NCBI GenBank assembly: GCA_032164245.1
Contig: JAVMKO010000006.1
Location: forward strand, 4,479,001-4,543,000
DNA length: 64,000 bases
Reading direction: 5' to 3'
Source of the DNA: Sternotherus odoratus
Lineage: Eukaryota > Chordata > Testudines > Kinosternidae
Position 1 is the stretch's first letter; every line of letters begins with the position of its first letter. The notes below the pieces were generated by a model. It was not told the DNA's origin. It did no database searches and was given only the letters and a program-made list of their open reading frames with translations. Made by a program: the position numbers and the translations under genes. This document shows positions 44,975 through 57,436 of this stretch, piece by piece.

Positions 44975-46690
44975 TCACCTGTTCAATAACCATCAGGAAA
45001 TGCATGGGATTGATCCATCCTATAGTTACCTATACTATCATTCTCCCAGGTTTTTCCCCTATGCTGCCTTTTACAGAGCAGAAATTTCCCATCAAAATCT
45101 GGAAAGCCAACACCTTCAAATCCCTCAAAGACTCAACTTTGCCCTGATTCCTACACAATCTCACCTGCTCACCCCAGCTAGGGGGCTTTGACTACTCCCT
45201 ACTAGTGCAGAACATGCTCAGTTTACTGTTATCTTGTCCTTGCTACCCTCCCCATCCTTCCCATGAAGCCCTCATTCATTTGCCTGTTGTGTTCTGTGGC
45301 ACGAGGGGGGGAACTCAGGTAAAAGGGGTGTGGCTTCAGGGGGCAGAACAGCAAGGGGCGGGGCCACATTTTGGTCGCCTGTGGCCCTCCCACTTTTAGG
45401 GCACTTCCACCACTCCTGATGTGAGCGCTCTTGATCAGGGATTGTATTTTTCCTTGGTTGTTAGTACAGCCCCTACGCACCAGGGGACCTTGATCCTGGA
45501 TGGGGTCTCTTGACTCTATTATAATCCAAAGATATAATGCCGTATGCAGTAAGTACCTAGCCTCTCATCAGTAATCCCCTTCCAGAAGCAATCGTCATCC
45601 GTGAAAGGTCTAAAAGCTCTTTTTTCGTGGTGATGGTTGCATGAAAATGTCTCTAGTCCGAGTCAACAAGGTGGCATACGGGTAAGTGCTGGTGACCCGG
45701 CTTGCTTTCAGACACACCGGAATCAGATTCAGCCCTGGTGTAAGTCTGTAGTGTTACGGAACGGATCAATGTGGCCCAGGTGGTTTTTAATGAACAAGGG
45801 TGGTAAATGTTTTGCAAAAGGAGGAGGTCATTATGAATTGCCCATCACCGTCTCCTGACAACCAGATCCTAAACGGGAGAACAGCCTGTGTCATTCAAAG
45901 CTGTTTCTCGGGAAAGTGACTCAAAGGCTGTAGTTAGCAATACAAAAACCAAACAGGTGTTTTGATCAACTTTATTGCTCTCAAGCCACATGATTAAAAC
46001 GTCCTGTGTATAAACTGTAGAAGACAGGAAGACGAATCTCACTCTGCCTGGCACTCTGCCCAGCACACAGAAAAATGACAGGAAATTCACGTTTCCCTAG
46101 TGATGAGAATCTGAGCCGAACCAACAAGTCTGGAGTTGTCTTAAGAGGAGCAGGACAAACCACTGCTCCCAAGAGGCCGGGGGGCCACCGGTGGCTCTTC
46201 ATTTCCGTTAGGAATGTTTTCCCCTGGCTCCCTCTTTGGCCCTACACGCTGCTTGCTGTCAGAGAGAGGAGCTGCCGTGCTGCCATCTCCATCTGCTCAG
46301 CCCAAGGCCCCTAGCTCTGATACACAGTGAGCATTCGCACACACCGAAAATGGAGGAGACGCCTGGCCCTCTCTGTAAAGAAAGGCCGTGCCCACAGCTC
46401 TTGCGGAGAGGAGACATTACAGGAGAATGGGGGAGGAGCCACAGGTGTATTTAATGGGTTTGCAATGCCCAAGGGGTCATGGCCACCTGTCCTTTCCATA
46501 TTGCTAAATGGGACCTGGCTGCATCCTGGTTAGGTGGGAGAGGTCTCCTGGGGGGCAGTTCTAGTACGGGACAGTCTGAGACCCCTGGTTTATTTATGAT
46601 CTCCAATGCATGTTCAGGACGGAGATTTCAATGTCTGTTTTAAAATGGGTTGCAGGGCATTCATGTGGATAGGGAAGAGGGCTGGATGAA
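44975..46690. other. Unannotated DNA
   Basis: No gene is recognised. Overlapping ORFs of 60-83 codons occur on both strands between 45200 and 46530; none shows a domain. Confidence 0.45.
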
Positions 46691-46714
46691 GTGTGTGTGT
46701 GTGTGGGTGTGGGT

Positions 46715-46772
<58 letters not shown>
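46691..46772. repeat. (GT)n microsatellite with GGGT interruptions
   Basis: GT repeats from 46691, interrupted by GGGTGTGGGTGGGT at about 46705-46718, then about 26 pure GT units. Confidence 0.95.
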
Positions 46773-46921
46773 AGAGAGAGACTGGATGTAAACTTGTTCC
46801 TTCACTTTCTCTCCATTTGCTTTAAATCATCCAGACACCTACTGGGGTACCAGTGATAGAACTAGCAGTAGTGTAAGTTGGTAAATGCCATCACTAAGGT
46901 AGTAACCCAAGCATAAGGTAA

Positions 46922-47386
46922 GTGTAACAGGGTGGCTTGTCTCTGGAGGCCTGGGGCCAGCCAACCCTGATTACTAAAGAGGCACACCTGAGCAAGACCA
47001 ATTGTTTCCCCCTCTAAGAGCAGTAGCAGGCTGCCGTGAAGGGAGCTAAAGGAGACCAGAGACTGTTTCTGCTGGATCTTGCTCACTCCTGAGTCCTGGA
47101 GCTGGGACTGACACTCCAGCCAGGTAGGAAAGCAGGAAAACCCCAGGTACAAAGAGAAATTTGGAGTTCGGGTGGATTTTTGTTGGACTTGAATTCGGAG
47201 CTTGGAGTTTTATTTTGATTTTATGTTTATGTTCCTAAGCCTAGACCCTTTGGGTATTTTTGGCCACAGAAAGAAGCATGGAGTTTATTGAGCAGTGCAA
47301 GCGGGGAAACTGAGGCAACAAACTGCTTGCAGGACTATGTGGAGGCTAGCAGGGCTAGCCCAGCAGTGGCCACTCGTTCACAATAT
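46922..47386 (+). mobile_element. LTR-like fragment cut by a hAT-like element
   Basis: Begins 'tgtaacagggtggcttgtct', a TG-start similar to the terminal text of the LTRs at 1377 and 56745 (tgtagcagggcgg). The body holds 'gtcctggagctgggactgac' and a T-rich middle. It stops where the next element begins. Not proven to be an LTR. Confidence 0.4.
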
Positions 47387-47387
47387 G

Positions 47388-48157
47388 TAGAGCCCTACCA
47401 AATCCATGGCCATGAAAAACGTGTCACGGAGCATGAAATCTGGTCTCCTGCTGTGACGTCTGGTCTTTTGCCCTTTCCTATACAGATTTCACAGGGGAAA
47501 CCAGCCTTTCTCATATTGGGGGTCCTGACCCAAAAGAGAGGTGCAGAGTGGTTGAAAGGTTAGTTTAGGGCAGTTGCAGTATCGCCACCCTTACTTTTTG
47601 TGCTGCCTTCACAGCTGGGTGGCCGGAGAGCAGCAGCTGTTGGCCGGGCGTCCAGCTCTGAAGGCGGCCTCCTGCCAGAAGCAGAGCAGACGAGTGGCAA
47701 TACCACACCATGCACCACTTACTTCTGCGCTGCTGTCTTCAGAGTTGGGTGGTCGGAGAACGGCAGCTGCTGACCGAGGGCCCAGCTGTGAAGGCAGCAG
47801 CGCAGCAGTCAGGGTGGTGATACCATACCAGGCCGTCCTTACTTCTACATTGCTGCTGGCGGCGGCTCTGCCTTCAGAGCTGGGCTCCCGGCCAGCAGCA
47901 GCTGCTCTCCAGCTGCCCACTCTTGAGGCAGCACTACCGCCAGCAGCAGCACAGAAGCAAGGTTAGCGGTACTGCACCTCCCCCCACAATAACCTTACAA
48001 AAACCACCCCCAGAACTCCTTTTGGGGCCAGGACCCTACAATTACAACACCGTGAAATTTCACATTTAAATAGCTGAAATCATGAAATGTATTATTTTTA
48101 AAAAATCCTATGGCCATGACATTGGCCAAAATGGGCTGTGAATTGGGTAGGGCCCTT
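47388..48157. mobile_element. hAT-like non-autonomous element with GCCCTACC ends
   Basis: About 770 bp. The left end 'tagagccctaccaaatccat' and the right end complement 'aagggccctacccaattcac' form inverted repeats, continued by paired 'catgaaat' / 'atttcatg' blocks. The GC-rich core repeats 'cttcagagctggg...cgg' units in both orientations. No exact target duplication is visible (acaatatg versus cattccaa). The 130-codon ORF in the core (47574-47966) is Ala/Ser/Gln-rich because of these repeats and is not a gene. Confidence 0.7.
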
Positions 48158-50039
48158 CATTCCAAGGAAAGGTACTAGTTACATTCTTGGTCACTTTTGT
48201 ACTAGTCACTCATTCTTGGTCACAGCCCAGAATTGGCTGGCATAAAAGATAGTCGCCTCCAAGAACAAAAATGCCGCTCCCGTGTCCATTAAAATAACAG
48301 CCAGGCTGCACCCCATTCCAGCTCCACTCTGTGCTCACCACAAAGGAGACCACGTACTGCCTGGGCATCCCACCATCTCCATTCTGAGCAGCGAGGGCCC
48401 GCCCTTAGCTCTGGTCTCTCTTCTGGCAGCCCCCCCATTCATCCAGCCATTGGAACAATCCTTTGCTTGTGTACTTGCAGTGCAATGGTACATTCGCCAT
48501 GGATGGAACTGCGATGAGATGGGAACCCGTTGAACAAAAATGTCCCCCAATTCCAGTCTTATAAGGGGATCCCTCCACACAATACTGTGTGAGGATATTC
48601 AGTATCGAAGGCAACTTTTCTCTCTACTGGTGCTACAAAGGTTACATCACAGGCCAAAGGTCTGACTTGCTAAATATATTCCACTCCAGTTAGTAATCTT
48701 TCAAAGCACATAAAGCAAAAGAGAGTTCAACTGTCAGTTATGTCAGCTGTTGTTAGAAAATGTGCCAATACCAGGGAACGAACCAGCAGGTAAGACTGTT
48801 GTAATACTGTGCTCAGGACAGAAAGCGTCAAGGGATTGGGAAGACACGTAGGAATCAACCAGTGACCGTAATGTTCGACTCCAACAAAGACATTGTGGTA
48901 TTTTCAATTCAGCTTTCTAAACTGCAAAACTTGGCCAGATCCTCATCTGGTGTAAATCAGTCCAGGAGAGCGATGGTCATTTAAACCAGCTTAACCTCTG
49001 GCTCATTGTCTATACGTACCTCAGAGAAACCAGGTACGTAGGGATCCAGATCTAGGACATTGCTAGGGCAGACCTCAACTGGTGTGGCTTAGCACTTACC
49101 AACTCAGACAATAATCAGTTCCTGCTGGAGGTTAGCTGAGAAGGGTTAACGGAGTCACCTTCCTGGATGCAAAGGCACCATGGCTTAGAAGAATCGTGGT
49201 TCCTCTTCGCCACCTTCCATGGCAGGCCATGCCCTTCACGAGGGGTAGAGCTGCAGTGTAATCAAAAACCTGTGGCACCAAGTCTCAACGCCTGAGGCAA
49301 TAGACTTGAGCTTGCAGAGTAGACATAGGTGTGTGGGCTGGAGCCCGGGTCCTGAGATCTTCCCCCGCATGTGGAGTTTTGGGGCCCAACTCTGGCCCAA
49401 GCCTGAATGTCTGCATTGCAAATTTTAGCCCTGAAGCCCCAGCCCTTGAAAGCACGAGTCAGCTGACCTGGGCCAGCCATGGCCATGCCACAGGTCTTCT
49501 ACTGCCTGGCAGATGGATCCTAGGAGACCCAAAGCAAAACAGGTGGCTCACTGGAAGGGAAGTTTTTTTAAAAAATCCCCCTCAGTGGAACTTCTCTGAG
49601 CTGCCACTGCTGCAAGAGAATCCTTCTGCACCCATCACTTTAAACACCATGACCAGACGTACCGTTTTTAAAGGGACAGTCCTGTATTTAAGCCCTCCAG
49701 CTGGTGTCCCGACTTCTTCTTAAAAATGGGGAAGTTGTCCCATATTTTCTGTCTCGCATCAATCTCCCCATCAGTACTGGCAGGTCCTGCTGATGGCCGG
49801 ATTCCCCCCCCCCCCCCCAGCCCCACGAGTTTTGTGGTCAGGTCAAAAGCCTCTGGAAGTTTGGATTTGGCCCCTGCAATAGGCCCTGGGTATGTGGCAC
49901 AGGTTTGCATGTATTCGTTGAACAGGGACACTTGGGGTGTGAAAAATGTTTCTCTGGAGTCTGGATCTTGACCAAAAAAAAAGACCACCCGGGGGTAGAG
50001 AGTTTAACTGTCTTGACCAACATAACAGAGGAAGGTTAT
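48158..50039. other. Unannotated DNA with a short duplication and a C run
   Basis: A direct near-duplicate 'tactagt...attcttggtcac' occurs at 48173-48194 and 48200-48223. Near 48930-48990 a 'ggccagatcctcatctggtg' block is a common short repeat. At 49645-49760 'gaccagacgtaccgttttta' and 'aaagggacagtcctgtattt' look like one end of an interspersed repeat. A C run is at 49804-49819. No gene. Confidence 0.4.
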
Positions 50040-50115
50040 GGTGGCTCATGGAACTGAACTCTCGTCTTCTAAGAACAAAGATAGGGACCCTAATCACTGG
50101 ACCATCCTTCTTCTC
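50040..50115 (-). mobile_element. tRNA-like SINE relic
   Basis: On the minus strand: A-box-like 'tggtccagtgattagggtcc', then B-box-like 'gagttcagttcc'. It is flanked by sequence with no visible tail and is too degenerate for a tRNA. Confidence 0.5.
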
Positions 50116-50607
50116 TAAATTATCTGCCTTCTTTCTGTGCATTGGGGGAGGAGTTTTCATGTCATACCTTATTTACAGCTAGCTGCATCTCCTACAATTA
50201 GTAGGGCATACTCAAGACAGAGTTAGGGAAGTTATAGACGCCGTGGTTTGTCAGTTTCCATGAGGATCTACCACAAAAATGTAATTTGAGGGGCAAGTTC
50301 ACACTACTGTTGTGTTCCATGCATATGTGAAATCTCATAGCACCAGCCCACAATTTAATACCCTGGTTAAAAATATTCAGTGTCAAAAAATACCAAACAG
50401 AGAGAAATCCTTGAACAGAAAGTTGGTCAAAGATATTCCTGTGCAACGCGCACACATTCCGTAGAAACTTCTGGTTAATCAGCCAATTTTAATGTAGAAG
50501 GATGTATTACCACCTGTTCTGCGGCCCCTTCTCTGGCCAGAGTCACCAGTGTCCCATCGATCAGAAGGAAGCCCCTGAAGAACAGCATAGGTTAGTGCTG
50601 TCTGACA
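50116..50607. other. Unannotated DNA
   Basis: I see no gene or repeat. Confidence 0.5.
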
Positions 50608-50700
50608 ACCACATGGACTTTAAGGTCAGAAGGGACCATCATGACCATCTCATCTGACCTTCTGCACATCACAGGCCACAGAGCCTCACCCACCCACTCC
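50608..50700 (-). mobile_element. Old CR1 3' tail, reverse strand
   Basis: 'ttaaggtcagaagggaccat', 'ctcatctgaccttctgcaca' and 'acaggccacagagcctcacc' give the reverse complement of the old CR1 end. Confidence 0.8.
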
Positions 50701-51821
50701 TCTGATTATCAAACGTCCTCAAGAGCCCACTGTCCTTCCCTCCCATCCTTCCCCACTGTCAAAATACCAAGCCCAACAACTGGTACAGAACACACGCAGA
50801 TGGCAGTCTCATCTGTGTTCGCCCAGTGCCAGCTTAGGTAGTCTTCCGGTTCATTGAGGGGAAATAGAGGGAGCCCAAGAGTGATTCGTGGTTAAGTGGG
50901 GAAAGCGAGAGTGGTGACTTTTGGCTCAGCCAGTGAATTTGCTACTGTGAAGGAGGATTGTTCTGTTTGTCACAGCTCAGCGCCAAGTCACTTCCCTGAG
51001 CTGCATCTGAGACAAAGAAAAGATCAGAGTCACTGAATTATTACAACAACAACAGTTCGGTCCCCAGCAACATTTTCAACTCCTAAGCGCTGTTTGCATG
51101 GCAGGCCTATTTCTCAGAGCGATGCCCATCCCATGGAAGTCATGGAACAGAAACATACAATGTGACCAAAATATGCAATCTCAAAGCCTGAAAGTGGATT
51201 AACAAATATTTGCAAGGATCAAAAGTTCACCATGAAAATTATATGATGAAAAACTGTGGATAATAAATAAAGTTAAGAAAACTATGATCTGGACAATTTG
51301 TGAAAATAGAGTTTTCATCAAACTATTTGTTAAGGATTATTTGCCCATCTTTAGATGGTGCTGTGATGCAGAGCTCACTGGACAGTGTTGGGTTTTACTC
51401 CTTGTTCCCAGCTAAAAACATTAAACTCTTTCCTAATATTTATTTTTTCATGAAAAAACCTGTCTTAGGATAGAATATTCAAAAGCACTCAGTGTTGGCC
51501 TAACTCAGGTCCCATCAAGTGAATGGGAATTTTGCCTTTGACCTGGGTCTTGTGCTTTACAAGGGTGAATTCCACCCTGTGTGATCAATTACTTACATCA
51601 TCTGGCATTGACTGTCTTCCCTAAACCTTCTAAACTACTGCTCCTGCCCATGATGAATTTTATGTTGTTCACTCTAATGGGCCAAAGTTCACTTTCTAAG
51701 AACATTCATATGAAAACATGGATTCCACAAGCATTCACATTACCTGACTACACTTCAGCTCATCTCTCTCCTTCGGCTTGTTGGTGCCTCCCTTGAAGAC
51801 TTTCCCCCCGGAGCCATCTAG
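50701..51821. other. Unannotated DNA
   Basis: No gene or repeat is recognised. A C run followed by T run is at 51838-51853. Confidence 0.45.
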
Positions 51822-52790
51822 TGTCACAGTATGAACTCCCCCCCCCCCTTTTTTGGGGTCTGCTGGGCAAGCACCAGTGGTGTATCCTGTTAATGTTTTT
51901 ATATGTAGTGGATTGTTGGTTGGGAAGGGTTAAAGGTGAGAGCATGGAATGAAAGATTCCTTCGCAGATTCCTTTGTAGGGTTAATTTGAAAATTCAGCC
52001 AGACCACAGATTTGGGGGGGGGGGTAGCTCAGTGGTTTGAGCATTGGCCTGCTAAACGCAGGGTTGTGAGTTCAGTCCTTGAGGGGGCCATTTAGGGATA
52101 TAGGGCAAAAATCTACTGGGTGACCCAATTGGGGATTGGTCCTGCTTTGAGCAGGGGGGTGGACTAGATGGTCTCCTGAGGTCCCTTCCCATCCTGATAT
52201 TCTATGATAAGCTCAAGGACTTACACAGACACACTCTTTGTGTGCCAAGCAGCCAAACGTCTGCATCCCAACTGCAGCTGGCTATGAGAACTGAGACAAA
52301 GAGAAGGTTGGCCTGGTGAGACTCAATAGTCTGCCTTGAGACCCTGAAGCCAGTGTGCTATGGAAAAGCTAGAAGAGCTGCAGAGAGCTGGTGCAGAAGA
52401 CATAGGGAATGGGGCAGGGCCTGACCAAGATGCCCCCAGGCCTTAAAACCCTCCCAAGAGTGGAAGCAAGATCTACAGCAGTCCCTGGACAACCTGTGCA
52501 CAGGGCAAAACTACTGTCCATCCGTCCGCCTCTTCTTCTTATGTTACATCCAGGCTTGGCCAGCCTTGGATTGTGCGTGTGTGAGTATGAATGTGGGTTA
52601 AGGCTCGGGCACCAACCCTTTCTTTCTTCCTGAGAGTGACATGGGAAACCCTCAGCACACTCCACTGTTATTTTATTAATAAAGCTTTAAACTCAGTCAC
52701 TTGGTGTGCTCCCTCATCTCCACCCCTAACGAGCCTGCGGCCTTAGACTGACCACCTGAGGTGCCAGGCAGGTTGGTAACAGAAATCTTT
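51822..52790 (+). mobile_element. LTR-like element interrupted by a SINE
   Basis: Outer ends 'tgtcacagtatgaactcc' and '...gcaggttggtaaca' are TG/CA-type and partly inverted (TGT...ACA). An AATAAA signal lies at about 52677, upstream of 'ctcagtcacttggtgtgctc', as in an R-U5 segment. A SINE occupies 52014-52207. There is no protein remnant and no target duplication was confirmed. Confidence 0.5.
52014..52207 (+). mobile_element. tRNA-derived turtle-type SINE, copy 2
   Basis: A box at 52025-52037 (tagctcagtggtt) and B box at 52068-52078 (gagttcagtcc). It has the same body as the copy at 18960 ('gagggggccatttagggata') but a different 3' end: 'ggggattggtcctgctttga', 'gcaggggggtggactagatg' and 'cctgatattctatga', nearly identical to the CR1 tail at 11034-11105. 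The shared tail is the mark of a SINE moved by CR1 machinery. Confidence 0.93.
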
Positions 52791-55739
52791 CACACTAGAA
52801 CATAACTCGCTGGAAGAAAACTGAGCCATACACGCTTGGACTGAGACTGAAGAGGTAGCTTTGATCTCATAAAATAAATACGCTCTCCTTCAACGCTGAA
52901 GTGTCCTTTTCCCCTTGGGGTGAACTGCTTGGAACTCCCACACCACTGTAGAATATCCCTTAAAACAAGATTTAGGGGGGGAATGGAGGGAAATGGCTTT
53001 AAAAGAAAAGGAACGGCTTGCTGAACATTCTAGATTTACACTTCCCATAAGTGGAATAGATAACTGCCTCTCCTCTGCCGAGTCACAGAAATCAAAAGTA
53101 AATCTTACATGTTCCAAGAGGAGGCTCTGGCTCTGACCTGTCTTGTGGGAGTCCCACCTCCCCCTCACTCAATCTGGTGTCCAAACCTCAGGTGTTAGAT
53201 GATTTAATCTAATATGGTAATGACTCTTTCCCTCAAAACTGATTCTTTTCCAAACTTCCTTCCTTTCTCGTCAGACAAGCTACTTCTACCCCATGGGAGT
53301 TTCTCTAGTTCTAAGAATAGGTATGTCGCTCCCCAGCTTGTTTCGTGAGTATCCGCCTAACCCATCCAGTTGACTGGTTTCTGGTTCTTGAGGAAAGTAG
53401 TTCTGGATGGCTGGCTGGAATTTTTTCTAAATCTAAAACTCTCCTCCCTTGGATATGAAATATTTCCTGACAGACCAACGTCAGTCTCTTGCGGTTCAGA
53501 AAAGCCAATATAAACATATGCTAACACACAGTCAAAGCAAACTCCTATATAGAAGCCACAAAACTGCTCACAAATACTTTTTCAGACTATTCACTCACTT
53601 CTGCTCAGTGACCTCTTTTAGAATAAGGTGTCATCCAAAGTTCAGTCCCTATGTAATGTCTAACCACACTTGCTTTAAACCACGGTTGGTTGTTTTTCTT
53701 CCCCATCCCTTGAATTTAATTAATAATTAAATTTTAACAAATGCAAAATCCTGCAGCTTCAAAGGGCACAGTGGTGTGTGCAGCCGTTTGCAGGTCATTT
53801 GAATTGCCATTCAAGTGTATTCTGCTCATTTGCAAGCCTTCTGAAGATCAAAGACTCCTTTATAACTCTGAGCTCTGTCGCTACCCAAATGCTATTATAT
53901 TGTATATAAGGGTTGAAGAAAGACTTTTCCAAATGGCTAGTTTTATAGTGTCACTCTATAACATTATTATTGGAGGCAGAAGACACAGCAAACCTTTTCT
54001 TTTTGTGCATGAACTAAAAACACAACGACATAGCTAATACAAAATCATGAGCCCGTGCAAAGCTACTGATGACCTCGCTGCTGCACTAGACCCATAAAAA
54101 TGGATTGTCTTAGACTAAAGAATCATTAAAATAAATCATTATTCCAAGTTTTTCCTGTATCCTAATAGCAAACACCTTTGATCCCAACTATGAAAAACCA
54201 ACATATCTAGGGGAAAGAGGGGCAGCTCTTATTTGTACTTAGTTCCAAACAAATACACTTGGTTGTATGGAAGTAATTTGAGGGCCTCTCCTTAGATCGT
54301 GTGAACTATGTAGCTCTGTCGACAAGCGGGGGTCCAACCATCTGAAAGAGCCCCCACAAACAGTTTGTATGTACAGAAGTCAGTTGTCCTGCTGCTCAGA
54401 GAAGAAGCAAAAAGGGGAGGGAACTGTAGATAGGGAGCTGGATTGGATGAACAGTTTCCTAGGGCTTTCAGAACCTACCACAGTGGTAACTTAACTGTGT
54501 CACTCTAAGTGATGTCAGGAATAAATCAATGGGAACAGAGCAATTTCTGTTTGATAAATGATTGATACGAGCAAGTATGTTCTTAGCTAAAACTATTTAT
54601 TAGATATTAAGCACACACACAAACACACGCAATAGGTTTAGGACATTCCAGATATAGTTGCCCACAGTCTGAGATGGTTTCGAGTGATCACCAGCCACAC
54701 TTCCAGGGGCTTTCTTTCCATCCATCTGATGGGGAGTTTAGATTTCAACTCCTTGCCTGACGGAAAGCTCCCTCATACTGCTCTGAGTTATTATAGCTAA
54801 TCTTTTATAACTAACTTTGCCCATAACCTATAGTGATTCCCAGTGGGTCAGCATAACAATCTCTACTGGGTCACCAATTCTCCTAGTTTCAACAAACTAC
54901 TCATTATCTCAAAACACTCCTAGTATTTCTAGCCATAATAGAGGCGCCTAAAACCAAGGTCGCTGTTCACTCACTCTTTTCTATAACTTTCTGTCCCATC
55001 CTTCCATTCTGATTAACAAACTGCAAGTATGCAGCTGTCTGAGCTTGTCTTACAAAGGCCCAAGATTATTCCTAGCTATGTGATGTTTGATTTTCAGCTG
55101 GCAGTGATGGAACATACAAAATGGACGTCTGTATTACTGTCGAGTTCTGGGGTACGGGCAGGAATGTCAAATTCTGGGGCAACAGAACCAGTTTGGGGGT
55201 ATCTTTTCCCATCATTCCACCAGCTGTAATTCTCAGGGACCCTGTAAGATGGGTAACACATCGCCCTACAGCTGGAGATTCCCAAACTTGTGGTTGAATT
55301 TTAGTCTTCCTTGTTTATTCCAGATTTCAGTAAAGTTTTACAGCTTATAGAGAACAAGGAGAGTGGTCCAGGCAGTCTTTTAATAAGTGAGACTTGTAAT
55401 TGGATGATGGAAGGAAGAAGACAAGTTTAATAAATGTTAGGCTGTTTTCCAGACCTGATGCACTAATATACCTTAGGATTCCATTTATTTGGTGTATTCA
55501 TATCACGCTTTTGGCTGTCCTGACATGTTTCATTTGTCTAGCTGTTGTTTTTTGTATCATGTGTCAGTTTATCAGCCAGCCACAAATTTATTACCAATTC
55601 AAATCTCTTTAAGGAATTGGAGCAGAATCCTGATAATGAATTTGCTGCTAACTGGTGCCTGATAGAATATCTCCTGGTAGTGATTAAACATGTTAGCCTG
55701 GCTGCAAGCTACCTACAGTATTGCTGCTCCCCTGACAAA
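52791..55739. other. Unannotated DNA, possibly with an LTR-like block
   Basis: No gene is recognised in this long interval. Between about 54550 and 55290 'actatttattagatattaag' and following text recall the reverse-strand LTR-like blocks elsewhere, but no termini are visible and I do not call it. ORFs (92-98 codons at 52890-53168 and 53741-54037) lack domains. Confidence 0.4.
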
Positions 55740-56640
55740 GCTGTCTATGGAATCACAGGTGACTGGAGCTTTTTCTCCATCTGGGAGACAAAACCCTGTG
55801 CGGTTGGGATCCTGGAAGTGGGCGGGATTTCCCCCAGCCTATGGGAAGGATCCACAAAGTCCAGGATCTCAGTTAATGACAAGGGACAACTAAAGATATA
55901 GCAGGGAGAGGAGTGAGGTCACAGGGATAAACGAAGGCAACCTGATGGGGACACCAAGCAAAGAACCTTGGACAGAACCCATTGCTCCTCAAAGGTGGCA
56001 AGGGAGCCAGCAGACGCCACACAGAGGAACTCCGCCCGGATGCGTGAGCAGACGGAGGATTGGAAATAAGCCCTGCACGTCTCAGGAAACCCCATCAGCC
56101 TCCTCTCTCTGGTCTTGTAGATGGCCATTTTGGCCAGTGCTAGGAGGAGGTTGACAAGGAGGACTTGGGGGGGGGGGATGGATAGGGAGTGCATACATAA
56201 GGAGGTGAAGGAGAAAAGTGCAGCCAAAATCATAACAAGATATCTAAGTTGAGCCGGAATAGGGGCTGAAACTTGGCACACTCCAAGTACACATTTGCCA
56301 GGGTCTCTCCCTTACGCCACAGAAGGGGCAGGCGTCCGGGATGGGGGTGAACCATGCCAAGAACACACCAATGCTCACAGCTTCATGAAGGAGCCACCAA
56401 CTAATATCCACAGTGGGGTTCAGTACCAGAGTGGAATATGGGCTGGCCCACCAGGGTTCCTCACCCTCCAGAAGTGGTAGGAGGTCCCGCCACTTCGTGA
56501 TGGGGGTGGGACCCGAGGGTGAGGACACGAAGGGTGTGGAGCATGTGCATGTACAGATGTGTCCTTGGCACGGTCTAGAAACAGGCTGGCTGAAATTCAG
56601 GTAGCTGGCTCACGGAGAAGGGGTGAGGTGGTTGCATGGG
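55740..56640 (-). mobile_element. LINE ORF2 C-terminus and 3' UTR (Tx1/L1-like), reverse strand
   Basis: On the minus strand the text 'PSGPTPITKWRDLLPLLEGE', 'DISWWLLHEAVSIGVFLAWF' and 'PDACPFCGVRERPW' precedes 'LLVNLLLALAKMAIYKTRER' and 'SSVCSRIRAEF'. This order, with a CxxC zinc-knuckle start and an Ala/Lys-rich helix before the stop, is the C-terminal region after RT of Tx1/L1-like LINEs in reptiles and fishes. A frame change separates the two halves (near 56244-56281). The RT domain is not present. The 3' UTR continues to about 55740. Confidence 0.68.
55919..56528 (-). pseudogene. LINE ORF2 C-terminal remnants
   Basis: Two overlapping ORFs (56244-56528 and 55919-56281) in different frames form one ancestral protein end. 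The zinc-knuckle is damaged: 'CPFC' is present but the following His/Cys spacing is altered ('WQMCTW'). The segment would have helped the LINE protein bind RNA; it has no catalytic part. Confidence 0.65.
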
Positions 56641-56744
56641 GCCATGCTGCAAGGATCTGATGAGACGGTCCGAAAGGCCAGGGGTGTAAGGTATCCTGTG
56701 GAAGGCATTTCCCTTTTCCTGTTAGCTGAATATCCATTAAATTC

Positions 56745-57431
56745 TATAGTGGGGTGTCTGCCCCATTCCAGCAGAGACTGGAATATAACAGCCCTGAGAA
56801 GGGTTGTAGCTGGGAGCCAGCAGCTCCCAGGCTGATTGAGCAGAGCAGCCACAGCTGAGGCTGGGTCAATTAGGGCCCAGCTGCCCCTGTTAAAAAGGGC
56901 TCAGTTTAGTGCTCAAAGAGAGAGTCTCCTCTGTTTCCAGAGGCAGACAGGCCTAGCTGCTAGGAACTTGACAGAGTACCTAGAGGGAAGCAGGGCTGGG
57001 GCAAGGCAGGAGGAGCGGGGGAAGCTCTAGCCTGGAAACCCCTAGGAGAAGGCCCCACAAAGGGTACTGGGGTCGCAGGGGGCAGCCCAAGGCTACAGAG
57101 GCAGCAGGCCAAACCCCCCTTGCCAGTGATGAGTGGCAATGATACTGCAGCCTGCCCCAGTGAACGGGGGCAAGTGGTGACTGGCAGTTGCCTAGACTGA
57201 GGCAAGCTAGGGATAGAGCGTGGGGGTTCCCTGGGAGGGGAGACCCTAAGATCTGAGGGGTACTGCAGGGGTGCAGCACCCAAGGGAAGAGGGAACCAGG
57301 GTCCAGGGACGGACTCTGGGCCAGCACCAAGCGGGACATCGGCCTGCAGAGGGCGCTCCAGAGGCTGGGACGAGCTAATTCCCGGATGGACCAGCAGGAG
57401 GCGCCGCAGGGTGAGTCACCGCCCTGCTACA
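56745..57431 (+). mobile_element. Solo LTR with imperfect 5-bp target duplication
   Basis: 687 bp from 'tatagtggggtgtctgcc' to '...caccgccctgctaca'. The termini are inverted-complementary (tgtagcagggcgg type). Flanks: aattc (56740-56744) and aatgc (57432-57436), 4 of 5 matching. A TATA-like 'gttaaaaagggct' lies near 56889. It lacks internal genes. The minus-strand relative at 1377-2071 carries a duplication of its internal unit. Confidence 0.75.
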
Positions 57432-57436
57432 AATGC

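Noticed and set aside
46614..46856. ORFs of repeated Val-Cys or Thr-His
   Set aside because: They are translations of the (GT)n microsatellite.
47574..47966. 130-codon Ala/Ser/Gln-rich ORF and its antisense partner
   Set aside because: Both lie in the GC-rich repeated core of a hAT-like element. The composition comes from the DNA repeats.
52014..52085. Possible tRNA gene
   Set aside because: Same SINE family as at 18960, with a long non-tRNA tail.
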